From assembly GCF_032062135.1 (NCBI RefSeq), contig NC_092859.1:71756486-71820485 (forward strand): a stretch of DNA of 64,000 bases, given 5' to 3'. The stretch's first letter is position 1. Every line of letters starts with the position of its first letter. This document shows positions 35,163 to 46,941 of the stretch, one piece after another. This DNA comes from Pyxicephalus adspersus. Taxonomy: Eukaryota; Chordata; Amphibia; Anura; Pyxicephalidae. The position numbers and the translations under genes are program-made. A model generated the notes under the pieces. The model saw nothing but the letters and a program-made list of their open reading frames with translations. It was not told where the DNA came from and did no database searches.

Positions 35163-35381
35163 GGCCTGATGAAAGCTCTCCAGTACTGGAGAAGATAGAC
35201 TACTATGGGTGACCCTGGGTGATCCAGTAAACCTGGAATGGATTTTTACAAAATCATTAGTTCTTAATTAGCATGTGTTTTAAATCCTGGACCAAATTTA
35301 TTCCTAGTTTTCTGAATCACCCAGGTTCATGCTTGATAGTCTATCTTCTTAAGTCCTGGAGAGCTTTAATAAATCAGACAC
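35163..35381. mobile_element. PAL-B palindromic MITE, copy 3
   Basis: The left end GGCCTGATGAAAGCTCTCC lacks the usual TTTATTA block. The arms then show GAAGATAGACTACTATGG and GGTGATCCAGTAAACCTGG, a turn near CTTAATTAGCATGTG, and the right arm CCTAGTTTTCTGAATCACCC, TGATAGTCTATCTTC and GAGCTTTAATAAATCAGACA. Confidence 0.82.
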
Positions 35382-36129
35382 ATTGTCCTGCATTTCTGGA
35401 GGAATCTTTTCTCTTTAACATGGGGAGAGGTGTTTTGTAGTTTAAAGAAAGGCATTGGTGAAGACATTGTGTATAATTTAGGTGCAGCATTGTTAGTTTA
35501 CTAAAGGAGCGCCATCAACCAGAATTTTTGCACTTGGCAAACAGGTATAAAAAAACTTTTTCTAATGACTGCCTTAACAGAACAAAATGGAGAAAAGAAG
35601 ATATCCACTTAGAAGCGCTGTGATGCATAAAATTATATGACAAGTAATATATATGCTTTAGCAGATGAAATAGCCTCCTGGAATGTATTTCGGGTATGTA
35701 GCTGTTTATCTGTTTGCTTTATTGACTTTGATTTATTTATCATAAAAGATAAAAACAGGATTACTAGTCTGGCTAGTGTATATGAAATTTCAAACAAATA
35801 CATTTCAAACAAAGATTTTAGATTTAGGCCTGGCAGTGAAATGACCTTTTAGGAAGAAGAAGGGTTTATTTCTAGTAAATAAGGATTTATATCTGGTGTA
35901 TGTGCCTTTTGTGATCTCTGAATGCCAAAGGAATAATTACCAAGTCTACCAGCAAATCTCCTATGGGTACAATGTTTGCTCTAAGTCTTTATAAGCAAAC
36001 ATCATATTCCACAGGGCTATGATTTCACATCCCTTTGTTAGACTTGTTACATAGATGGTATCATGGAAATCTCAAGAAATATCTTTGTTGCCTATTTGAC
36101 TATGGCTGATAAAAGCATACATCTAATAG
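35382..36129. other. Non-coding DNA
   Basis: No gene or clear repeat seen. Confidence 0.5.
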
Positions 36130-36430
36130 CATGCTAGAATCAGATTGTTTGCTTGGAGCAAAGTGAATGGAACCTGCTAACAGGACAGAATCATTTTCCA
36201 CCATCAAAACTTTCTGAAAGGAAACAATGGGACATAATTGTTCAGAGGAGTATTTTCCAGTGAAATGGCTTGTCAGAGCTGGCTGTATTCAGCTGGACAT
36301 GGACACCTATTGCAAAGGAGCAGCCACTGTGACGTGAAGAAGAAATTTGATGGACATAGATTGGATCCTCAGCTAGATGTGTTCTTTGGGCTGGAAGAAA
36401 AGAAAAACTTCAAAGGCTTTGAGTAGCATT
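36130..36430. other. Candidate conserved block with a 62-codon open frame
   Basis: Balanced composition, no repeat signatures, and motifs such as GATTGTTTGCTTGGAGC, ACAATGGGACATAATTG and GGCTGTATTCAGCTGG (E-box). A + strand frame (36238-36426) ends with a charged stretch (VKKKFD, LEEKKNFKG) but has no domain I recognise. Splice-like AG precedes it (TTTTCCAGTG), which is weak evidence. It could be regulatory DNA, a non-coding transcript or an unrecognised small exon. Confidence 0.25.
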
Positions 36431-38490
36431 AGCCAGCACAATCCTTTCAGAAAAAGGAGATTAAAAACAACACACAATAAATGGATGTGATCGTTATGTA
36501 TTTCATATTGTATGCACCTGTCATTTTACATAAAATGATTATGTTCCTAGCTTGACTCCAAAAACACACACATATATGAATATAAATTTATATGTTTATA
36601 CTATATATATATATATATACATAGCATAACAAGTATTTCATTATTGGTCTGTATTTTTCCCATTTTGTAAACAATGTGAATCCACTAATTATTATGGCTT
36701 CTTTAGTTAGAGTTAAAGCATATTCAAACTAAAGAACAATAAATATATTTTATTTTCTAGTCCTAAGTTGTCATTGTATATTATTTCACACTAGCTTAGG
36801 AAGTAGTAGTAGTCCCTAGTTTAAAACTAGGGTCATCATCGGTCATGGCGATGACTATCAATAATTAACCTTTGACTGCAAAAGATCTTTTAGGTGCATG
36901 ATAAGTGTATTAATGATTTTATATGATTTTTTTGTAATTTATTTTGACATGTTAAGCAAATAATTGAATAAAAAACACAACTGTTTTATATATTTTGGTG
37001 CCTTTAAAGTCCTCTTCTTTTTGTATATTGTTGTTTATTTTGGATGTGGCACTGTGCTGGTCAGTGGAATACCCATATATTCTGTTAAGTTTTACACTTG
37101 TGTATTTTATCAACGTGAGGTAAAACAGGTATTTTACTGCATGTTAGCTTATGTTCACATGTCTAAATAAATTACACATGTGTTCTTCACCAATCTTAAA
37201 TTTAACATTGAGAAGTTGTACAGAATCCATTGCACAGTTCACTCAAGTTTAAAAAAATAGGAATCTTTACCAGCACAACTTTTTATCATGTTAGTGTTTT
37301 CTTTTGTTGACACTAAGCAGCAGGCACCGTGAACCAACATTTTGGACCCTTGCAACATCATCTTGTGATGCATTTTACATTATGTCAAAAAAGGATGAGA
37401 CAAGTTGTGCTGAATAATATTCTTTTCTGGATATTTTTGGAGATCTGACAGTATTTTGTCTACTGTAGCATGACTTATCTCCTGCCAACACTGAAGGCAT
37501 GCAGCGTGTCACTGATCGATCATCCACATGCTTTAACCCTAGTTCTAGGCTAGCTAAAGGTAAATCACATGAAAAACCTTAATTGTGAGCAGAAACGTAT
37601 ACAGGGAAAATCTGTATTTATTGTGAAATATAACATAATCTTCTACAATGACAGTAGGCATAATTACTAATTATAATGATAATGTAGTAAGGTATTGAGT
37701 TAATAGGGGCCTGTTGACAATTATCCCAACAGACATTTTCAAATCTTACCATTTTTACCATCTGCAAAGTTAGGGGTGAGGAATGAATTTTCTTGCCCAT
37801 TATTTTCCTTAAGCCATAGTTTTTAGCCTTCCTTCAGAGAAAGACATTTCGATCATAGAAAAGGTTGAGCTGGCTGTGTGTAGATCAATATATATGAATA
37901 GCTTAGTGGAACCCTTATAGCTTTACATGTTTGTGTAAATAAATTCCTGGCATGCCAATGTATGCAGGAACAGGATACTTTGAATAGAAAAAAAGCTCTA
38001 CCATATAGCACAAAGAGCAGTCATTGATCTTAGGTGTTTTCATACAAAGGGCAATTTCAAGCAAAAGACTGAATGCGCAATTGCAATATTGGAACTTTTT
38101 TAAGGAGATAAACTCCAGATAGGGAAGAACAAAAATGGACATGGAATATTATTTTGCTTTATTTTCTTTTGCCAAGCACAATAATGAACTGGTAATAAAT
38201 GGTCAATAGGAACTCCTTAGTTTATTATGCAGCATCTCATGGGCTCCCTTTCCATATCCACCTTTAGTTGCAGGTTCCATTTCTTTTATGTCACCATTTC
38301 TAAAAGAAACTTGCCATTGCAGAATTTTAATTTTGATAATGACAGTATCGATAGCTTCACAGTTACAGTACATTTATCATTAAAAAAACGCACACTCCCT
38401 TTAAAAAAAGACAGTTTGCCTTGAAAAAGCTTGTGCATTAGGCTGGAAGGAAACATTCTGGAGTGTAAATGGAAATTTTAGTTGTTGTTT
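36431..38490. other. Non-coding DNA with TA microsatellite
   Basis: An (TA)n tract lies at 36602-36619. No gene is recognisable; all open frames are below 80 codons. Confidence 0.5.
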
Positions 38491-38493
38491 TAT

Positions 38494-38533
38494 TTATTAT
38501 TATTATTTTTTTTATTATTATTATTATTAATAA
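38494..38533. repeat. TTA trinucleotide-rich tract
   Basis: Two runs of (TTA)n are joined by a T-run. The 86-codon hydrophobic frame over this tract and the TA repeat nearby is a product of the simple sequence. Confidence 0.75.
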
Positions 38534-38669
38534 TATTTTTGATAAATTTGGTATCATTGATATATTAGAAAAGGATGGAATACAAAAGGGAGGCAAACAA
38601 GTTGTATTTTCAATGTTAGTGTTTTTATTATTTACTTTTCTAATACTTTATAATACAGTTTATAAACTA

Positions 38670-38700
<31 letters not shown>

Positions 38701-38724
38701 CCCATATATATATAAATCCCATTT
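38670..38724. repeat. TA microsatellite with a short duplicated end
   Basis: (TA)n at 38670-38697 is followed by ATATATATAAATCCCAT twice, the second copy ending near 38721. The duplication suggests replication slippage. Confidence 0.8.
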
Positions 38725-41700
38725 TTTAGAGAAAGAAAATTATACACTAGGTGATAGGTTTAAAAAGTGAACATGGAAGGCAAAAGAACACAATGAAGTT
38801 TAATTTGGGTCACTTAGTAGTTAAGGTCTGCAATTATTTGTGTAGCATAAACAAAAAGAATGTATCCAACGTCATTTCAAGCTATATTTAGTTTGAAACT
38901 ACAGGATGTAAAGCACAGTTCGCTTTTCTTCCATTTATTAGTCATCTAGGTCTATAACCCTGAATTACTGTGCAGATTGACTTCTAGGGACTGGCTAAAT
39001 GATTGTGTTTTTTATCACAAACATTGTTTGCTAAGAATCTTCCCTAGAGTTTATAAATGTTTAAAATAAAAAAGGCCACTTATAAATGTAGTCACCAAAG
39101 ATTCACCAGTTACCCAAAATGTATTTTTTATAAAGTTTGGGTGAATATTGAGGAAACAAAATCATAAGTATTAAAACAATCACAAACAAGTAAAAGAAAT
39201 TGTGAAATGCCAACAATATAGTTAAAAATGGTGAAAAAAAAAGTAAAATGTAAGGTAAATGTTGGCACTTAACAGTAAGTTCCTAAACGTAAAACCTTTT
39301 TCAGTATCTCTGGCATCATGCCTCTCTATATAAAGTTTCCTTAACCATCCCAGTCCCAGAACCTTTGCTCCTAAAATCCTAAAAAAAGAGTATTTTGTTA
39401 ATTTTAGGGATGCCTCAGTTCAGCACATTATACCTTTTAGCATTGGAAGTCTACCTTTAAGTATTATCCATTGTTATATTTGAGACAGAAAGGGCTTCTA
39501 TTTGGTTGCAATTTTTTATACATGTAATTGTATTTCCCTGGTTTTAATTAGAAATTAATTGAAAGAAAAAAAACCATAAAAGAAATTTCTTGTAATTTTT
39601 CCCAACACAACATTTATGTAATTTGCACAAACTTATATATTTCATTTCAAATATAAATGCCAAATTCTATTACATTAGAGCAACTTTATTATAATGTATT
39701 GGAAGTGTAAACCTCAAACTAAACATATGTGTTTCTCTAGAGTAGTTTTATTTCCCTTTTGATTTTTCATTGCAATGCAGGCAGGAAAAACATGATTTAT
39801 GAAATTGTTAGTATAACATTATTTTAGGATTAAGTTGGATTGAGGAATACCCACATTAGCACAACAGCTACTTTTTCATAGCTAATAATTTGAAAGGCAT
39901 TGCAATGGCTGATGAGGACATTTAATACTTGTGCAGCAATTTTTCAAATGTGAGAAATTAGTAGACTAACTGTCCATTGCAGTTTAATAGGTAGGCAGAA
40001 CTGCTGGAAAATATTATTATTATTATTTCTCATGAAAGAAAAATCAAAATAACAATGCTGACCTTTATAAAAAAATGTCCTTTAAAATGCTAGGTTTTTC
40101 AGTGGGACGTTGTTAACTTCCAAACAGATATTATGAAAGAAATAAATAAAAGGACCAGAATTATTACAAAGCTTCAAGTAAAAATTACATAGTTATCCAA
40201 GTTTGGATTGATGACTTGCTGATGATCATTGCAGGAGATTAAAGACAGGAAATCTTTCTGAAGGAACATTATTTTACTAGGGGTTATTAATAGAATTCAT
40301 ATTAAATCTAGAGTTTCTTCATTAAGATGTAACTGTAGGCAAACAAATGAAAAACAAAACTTACCAGCCAGAAGATTTGTAATTTGTAGATTTTGTAATA
40401 AAAGATAGTAAGGTAAAGTTTTTGTTTATTGCAACTAGGTATGGGAATGCAAAACCCCAAAAAAGCATACCAATTGCTTATCAGAAGGAGGTCATCTGCA
40501 GATCAAATTCACTTGTCAATGATTTTGGTCCTCCAGCCTTACCTTTATTCTGGTGCTATCAGTTATCAGTAACATTCAACTAAATCGATTGAGCACATGT
40601 TGTGATTGCAAGGCACCATGGTCCGCCCCCCTAAAGTGCCATCACAACAACTCTATTCATAGTTTCCCGGTGCCGAGATAATATGATTTATCCTATTAGG
40701 TTAAATGAGTCTAGGAGTGAAGTGGGGCTGTGAACTTTTAGTTACATTTATGCCATATGGAATATAGACTTCACAACACCATACTGTCTAATTTTCTGAT
40801 ATGGGAAAAAAGAGACACCTATTTAGCACATAATATGTAGGCAAAGGACATACCACTAGAGAGATGTCCTTTTACAGCCTATTAATAATATAATAATAGT
40901 ATGTAGTATAGTAGATACTGTATAGTATGTCCATGATTTTAGCACAGAATCAAGGAAGAATAGGTATTATTCCTTTAAACAAAATAACTGTATTCTCTTG
41001 GTTTTGCAGTCTGTAACTTCCAAATTGAAACAAATAACATGGGAAACAGAAGCAAGGATATTGTGTAGTATGGGTAATTAAATAGACATTAATCTTTCCA
41101 TTTACCAAGCCACGGTTAAGCACCAAATGAATGGATGTTTGTAAACTACTAAGCTGATCATTGTTGTCTTCAGTGGAAATACCCATAGTAATTAAATCCT
41201 GCTTTAACCTCCTGCTCCCTTTAGAAATAAAACAGATTGACTATAGTCAGCGTTTCATTGCATACAAGGTGAACCCTGGCTGAATAAACACATTTTTGCA
41301 TGAGGTTGTTGAAATACCATGCATTCATAGAACTGTGCTTGATTCTGCGTTCGTTATACTTAGAAATGAATAATGAAAGTTTTGTTAATTAAACTACAGA
41401 ATGTTTAATAATCTGTCTATGGATAAGTGACATATAATCATTATTGCTGTTTTCACATTGAAGCAATCATAAAAATGAATGTCTAAGAACAGAGGATGTC
41501 TAAGCTCTATCATAAATATATATATATAAATATGTGGAAGTGCTTTGCGGCCCCTAATCTGTAATAATGTGACAAAGGTTCATTTTTTATTACTTTAATG
41601 ATAAAACAACCCATGCCTGAGGCTTTTGACACTTCATAAGGAAAATATGTGCAGTTCTGTAAATATTAGTATAATACATGTATGTATTTAAATGCAAGTG

Positions 41701-42679
41701 GTGTAAGTTCCTGAATTTGACTTGTATTATCCTTTTGATGTCCTTGTATAGCAAAGATGGATTATTAGAAGAAGAAGCAGTACAAGAAGCCAATTAGTTT
41801 ATGTGCTGACAAGAAAATGCTGATAGGAAAAGTAAGCCAATAAATGAGCCTATCACTGTGCTGCTTCTCTTTTCACTATCCACCAATAAACTGAGCGGGG
41901 GAGGGGGGTAGTATTACCTGCTCAGAAGTAGCTAGAATGATACTGGCCATTAGATTGAAAGCAGTGAGAATGTTTTATAAAATAATACAATTACCAACTT
42001 TTAATTATCAACACTAAATACCTACAAAAACTTTAAATTAAACATCTAAATCAAATCAATATTTGTTCTCTTTTTTTACAATAAAACAACACCAAAGTTT
42101 TTACAATATGTAGGTTAACATTGTGTTGTATTGTATTGTTCATGCCCAGAATAAATAAACTCAGAAATCAGAAATTTGGAGATTCAGCACAGAGCATAGC
42201 ATAGCAATCCCAGACATAATGTATTGCTTGTTTCAATTGTTGAAGCCTTTTAATATTCTTGACTATATCTCTGCTTTAGATATAAAGTAGCTGATAAAAA
42301 CAACACCCTTTATAGTTTTGTATGAGATGCCGTGTAAAGACCCTATGATTTTTGTTGCTGAGCTGGATGTTTGTGATTGTTTTAGGAGGAAACTCTGTAC
42401 AGTTGGTCCGTGCTGTTTAGTGGTTTATTCTGCCACATTATTAAACAACTGAATGGAATAGCTGTTGCAAAAAGGGGTGGACGCAGCAGAGAGACTCCTA
42501 TTCATTCTTTGCCTTCCCCACTAAATACAATGTAGGCAGGTGAGCTTTAAAGTACATGTTATCTGTAATTTACACACACTTTTGAAATTACATTAAAATG
42601 TTACATTTTATTAGCTTGTATTATTGTATTAGTAAATGCAGTATTTTCATCTGTTTCTGATGCATATCTCTTCTTCCCA
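38725..42679. other. Long non-coding stretch
   Basis: No gene is recognisable in 4 kb. ATT repeats occur at 40013-40030 and short TA repeats near 41516-41530. A small GC-richer spot near 40600-40680 has GGTCCGCCCCCCTAAAG. A G-run spot at 41895-41910 (GAGCGGGGGAGGGGGG) is isolated. Confidence 0.45.
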
Positions 42680-43270
42680 TGTGGCATTTGTCAACAAGGG
42701 CTTAATCTCATGCAAGTGAATGATAAAGTCACGCACAAGTAGATAAGCCCTTAACACATTCTGACTGTATATGTGGATGATTTGAATGGTCTCCCTGACA
42801 TCAGAATCATTATTACAGCTCATAGACTAAACAAAAAAAAAAAGAATATCTTTCATGGGTAATTTAGACTATATCTGAATAAAATTACAAAACCATGATC
42901 TGCTTGAAACAGACGTAATTAGAGTTAATAAAGCAATTACATGACTTTGTGATAACTATTAATGTATCCTAAAAGGAAATAAAAAGTGGAGCGTGTATTA
43001 CATGTCAGCTTCCTTTCAATCTTTTAACAGTAATTCAGTATTTAACAAGTTACTTTTGTTATATACTCCTAATAAACTTCAGTCTTTTAATTGAGATGAC
43101 AGCCAGTGGCAGTGTTTAATGCTTTCAGAGCATGATTCACAGATTAATGGGAATGTGATGGGAGACCTATGTTGTGACTTCTCTGTAATCGATATACGTC
43201 AATTTATAGCTTTACTGCGGGGATCACTGAGATTACACAATTATCATTGCTTCAAATCTAAATTAATCTG
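42680..43270. other. Candidate cluster of conserved regulatory DNA
   Basis: The stretch has dense TAAT-type motifs: GACGTAATTAGAGTTAATAA, GCAATTACATGAC, GATAACTATTAATG, CTTTTAATTGAGATGACAGC, CAGATTAATGGGAATG, GTAATCGATATACG and CTAAATTAATCTGTC. It also has ATGCAAGTGAATGATAAAG. It is free of microsatellites apart from one A-run at about 42833-42842 and has no credible frame. This is the densest such block in the window. Confidence 0.33.
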
Positions 43271-46153
43271 TCATTGGTAGAAAGGAGTTCAGTTTCTAAA
43301 TCTATAGCATGTCCTAACTGTTATAAACTTGAAGTAGTAGACTGGTAATTCTGCAAAAGTTAAACCTGCATGAACGCTTTTACAAGAAAAAAGAAGCTTT
43401 TATACCTCAAACTGCGTTCTGGTGTTTGGGCTCCCATCAGTGTAGAACTTGGGCAAATGGTTGGGCTAAAGCATATTACAGATAAACAACTTCATCATGA
43501 CATGATAACACTTTTTGTATTGCCTGGACTCTTTGTTTTATTTTCAAAGAGTGACATTTGGTCACTGATGGTGGTGAGGGAACCTTGCCTCATTAAAAGT
43601 GTGAGAAAACATTCTCTGACCTCAAACAGAGCATGGGTTGTGGATGTAGACTGGTAAGGCTTCCAAATAACCCATTTACAAATCAATCTGATGGCAACAA
43701 TCCATTTCAGATAAATCAGTTTGTGAAGCAGTTCACAGGTCCCAATTACCAGATCAAAAGAAAAGGAAAGCCTACTTAAATTATTCACCACTATTCACAT
43801 CTGATAAGAGAATCTTCCTAAAATGTCTAAATCGTATGACAGTGACTGACAGTAAAGTTATGCAGTGTTCATTAGCTTACTAATCATTACTAACTTACTA
43901 ATGTATTCTTTAGAGTTTAGGATGATTGTTGAACAATTTCTAGATGGAACCTGCAATATCCTATACGTTTTATACTTTCAAACTCATTTGAAAATTTGAT
44001 CTGCAATAAAGGGGGCAGTTTGGAGCCTGTCTGAACTGTAGTTATGTGATTTCTGATAGAAGCTCTGTATGTCATCCTATATTATATTATTTCTAAATTC
44101 TGCATTAACTTTGATACTGTGCAAATTGGCCTGTTCCTGGTGGTTTCCCAATGACCTTAAACATGTGTACCCCACACAAAATACTGGACTACACAATGAA
44201 AAGTTATGAGAAATTTACAACTGTGCAAAAGGGGGGGTAAATTTGCAAGTTTCTTGGTGCAGAGCAGACTCAGACATAGGGAAGTGCAATGTATGTTTCT
44301 GCACAAGGGCCCCGTACCCTCCTCCAAAAGTTCTGCATAGGGGCCCACTGTTGGCTACATCTGCCATTGGTACAGAGGGAGGAGAAACTGGAAAAGGGTG
44401 ACAAGAGCTATACGTATGTGTTTTCAAGGGCGGGATCTGACTGGGGAGCCAATCAGATCCCACTGGAGGTCCCCCAACTCAGCACACATACTTTTAGCAC
44501 ACATAAACATTTGACTTTTCCCAGTATCACTTTTCAAGCACACCTTCTCCAGGTAAAATCTCAATGTAAGTTCCAAAAAAAAAACCTGCACATCTTAGTT
44601 TTAGAGGCTTACAATCATACTTTTTCTATGTTTTTCATAAAAGTAGTTTGAAAAATATTTTTTTTCTGAGGGGGAAAGGGGGTGGCATGTATGTTTATTG
44701 ACACATATTTTTACAGAAGAACCTCCATTAAGCTTTTGAAGGAGATACATGTGTTAAATAATCTTAAGAAAGTTATTTTGCAAAGTAGAACCTGGATCTT
44801 AATGTCATAACCACTACTGCATCCACAGCACCCATTTTGCTTTTTTCATTATTCACAAACTGCTAATTTTTTTTCTTTACCTTTAGAGCAGATGTCTGTT
44901 CTCCCTGCATACTCAGATATTGACTTTGTCAGAAAGTGTACTTTATCTCCATATCTGTGTCATCATTATCTGTCGCTAACAATTACCAGGTCAGCAGAAA
45001 ACAACAAGACCCTCTACATTACATGATAAATGGATTTTCAAACAGCTTAGACAATGTACAAATGAATTATGTAGCTATTCATGTCCATATGCTGTATCTT
45101 ATTTATTTTTGTTTTTTGATGTTTTTAGGGAAAGCTTGATCACAAGGGCACCAACTTCCCAGCCTCCCATGCCTACTGACTGTGATGGAAGAACTTGATA
45201 GTAATGTGAGGTAAGACTGCCTATTAGGATTCATTACAAAATGTATTTAAAGTGGACCTTGGAGTGCAATGGAAGCTCTGCTTACAATGTACAGGCCCCC
45301 TCCTATAAAATCATTTGCTTTTAGTATATGCAAAATGTACCTGAATAGAAAAAAAATTGAGTTATGCTCACCTTACTTTTATTTTATTCCTGAAACATTC
45401 CTAGGGAATACAGAGCAGGTGAAATCTCAAAAACTCCTGTCCATTTTAGGAGAATTTATATTTCCCAAGATCTTGCTAGAAGTTGTCATCCACCCCTAGG
45501 CACCATGCGCTTAAGATGAGAGTAACTTTATTATAAATTTGACTTTTATCATTATTGGTATCCTATGCACATACTAAGAACAGATGATTTAAACAAAGGA
45601 AAGGGGCTCAGATATTACATGCACACGCAGACTGTGGGTTGCAAGATCTGCTGTAACTGCTAGACCAGGAAATCCACAAAGCTAATCTATTTTTTTCCTA
45701 TGACCTGCTCATTATCCAATCTCCAGTTCTCCTTCTAAGAATATGAAATGAAAGCATCAAAGACAGCTAGAAGGTCATCATATATGACAGATGATATTTT
45801 CTTCTGATGTACACTCACTTGTCCATTTATTTATATTTCATCCAAGAATTAATAAATTATTGATAGAATGGTACCTTTAAAGCATTGTCCACTGTTTACA
45901 TTGCTCCAAAAATGCACCGGGGCTTTTTTTTTTTTATGAACAACAATTGACATTTATGCTTGAACAAAAATTTACCATTTATTCAAATATAGTCATCATC
46001 TTCTGTAACATCATCATACCTCCAAACCCTGAATTCCATCTATAATTTCTTGTGACTCCATTTCCTTTAGATCCATTGGCCCCAATTTCTCATGTCTAGC
46101 AATAGCGCTTTCCTTATATGAGCACCTCTTATCCATGTATTTTTATATTTTGT
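43271..46153. other. Non-coding DNA
   Basis: Open frames on both strands at 43370-43791 (95 and 98 codons) show no recognisable domain; the underlying sequence is complex and could be conserved non-coding DNA. Near 44280-44480 there is a GC-richer repeat-like segment (GGGCCCCGTACCCTCC, GGGCCCACTGTTGG) with overlapping meaningless frames on both strands. A TTTAAAGTGGACCTTGG motif at 45248 may start a dispersed repeat. Confidence 0.4.
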
Positions 46154-46259
46154 AGCTTATTTTCAGGGTAAGGCTTATATTTCTAGCATCATCAAAAACA
46201 CAGAAAAATCATGCTAGGGCTTATTTTCGGGGTAGGTCTTGTTTTCAGGAAAACAGGGT
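46154..46259 (-). mobile_element. DNA transposon end with GCTTATTTTC direct repeats
   Basis: The segment has GCTTATTTTCAGGGTAAGG and again GCTTATTTTCGGGGTAGG, and ends at GAAAACAGGGT. On the minus strand this reads ACCCTGTTTTC followed by CGAAAATAAGCCC units, a terminal pattern I recognise from a widespread vertebrate DNA transposon family, which I believe to be mariner-type. The other end was not found, so this is either a fragment or a diverged copy. The class is uncertain. Confidence 0.5.
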
Positions 46260-46632
46260 AGCGGATGTACATCACTCAGCTTGAAATATATAGTAAATAC
46301 TGTAAAACAAAAACACACAAAAAATAAATTGATATACTAAAAAAATACCTGTAAGCTTGTAAATAAAATCTACCTGAAAGTAAAATGGCAGTAAAACACT
46401 TGTTGATAGACACAATGATTAAAAATCTGGTTTGTTTTGTTGTTTCAAAGGAATAGGAATCAGAAGTTATTGTGTGGATCCCACCAATCACCATACTGAC
46501 AGTAGCTACAGTTGTTCTGGGCTAACAATAGACCAAGGTGAACCCAGTCTGAACTTAGTGACTTAGAATTAAATCTGAATTTAATGAACACTGTTCACTT
46601 TATTTCACTGTTTATTGCATTGTTTTTTCCAA
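46260..46632. other. Non-coding spacer
   Basis: AT-rich; no feature seen. Confidence 0.5.
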
Positions 46633-46941
46633 GGCTACGTACACACGTGCAATGGTTCTCATCCGATAATTGGCCCAGGGCCGTTATCGGATGAGATTCT
46701 GGCATGTGTATAGCGCTTGTCGTCCATCGTCCAAGGGACCGTCCTGGCAGATCCAAAGACAATGGACGACGAACTACCTTAATGGAAGTGAAGGGGGAAA
46801 GAGCGCAGCGAGTGCCACTCCATCCCCCCCCCCTTCTCTCCTTAGAGCAGAACGGTGCTGTATGGACAGCACTCATTAATGCATCGTGCAGTCACTAGTC
46901 GTTGGAAAGGATCGTGAAAGAAAGCATGTGTATACATAGCC
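46633..46941 (-). mobile_element. Multi-hairpin TTAA-type MITE, long form, inverted
   Basis: Ends GGCTACGTACACACGTGC and GCATGTGTATACATAGCC are inverse repeats (14 of 18 match). The order of internal hairpins is reversed relative to the copy at 60.1 kb: first CTCATCCGATAAT with GTTATCGGATGAGA, then CGTCCATCGTCC with GGACGACG, then GCAGAACGGTGCTGTATGGA, and finally half of the GTTGGAAAGGATCGTG hairpin. TTAA flanks are not preserved. A C-run at about 46825-46833 lies inside. It is non-coding; frames on both strands follow the hairpins. Confidence 0.78.

Noticed and set aside
43370..43791. Overlapping 95- and 98-codon frames on opposite strands
   Set aside because: Neither shows a known domain; the block is more likely complex non-coding DNA.
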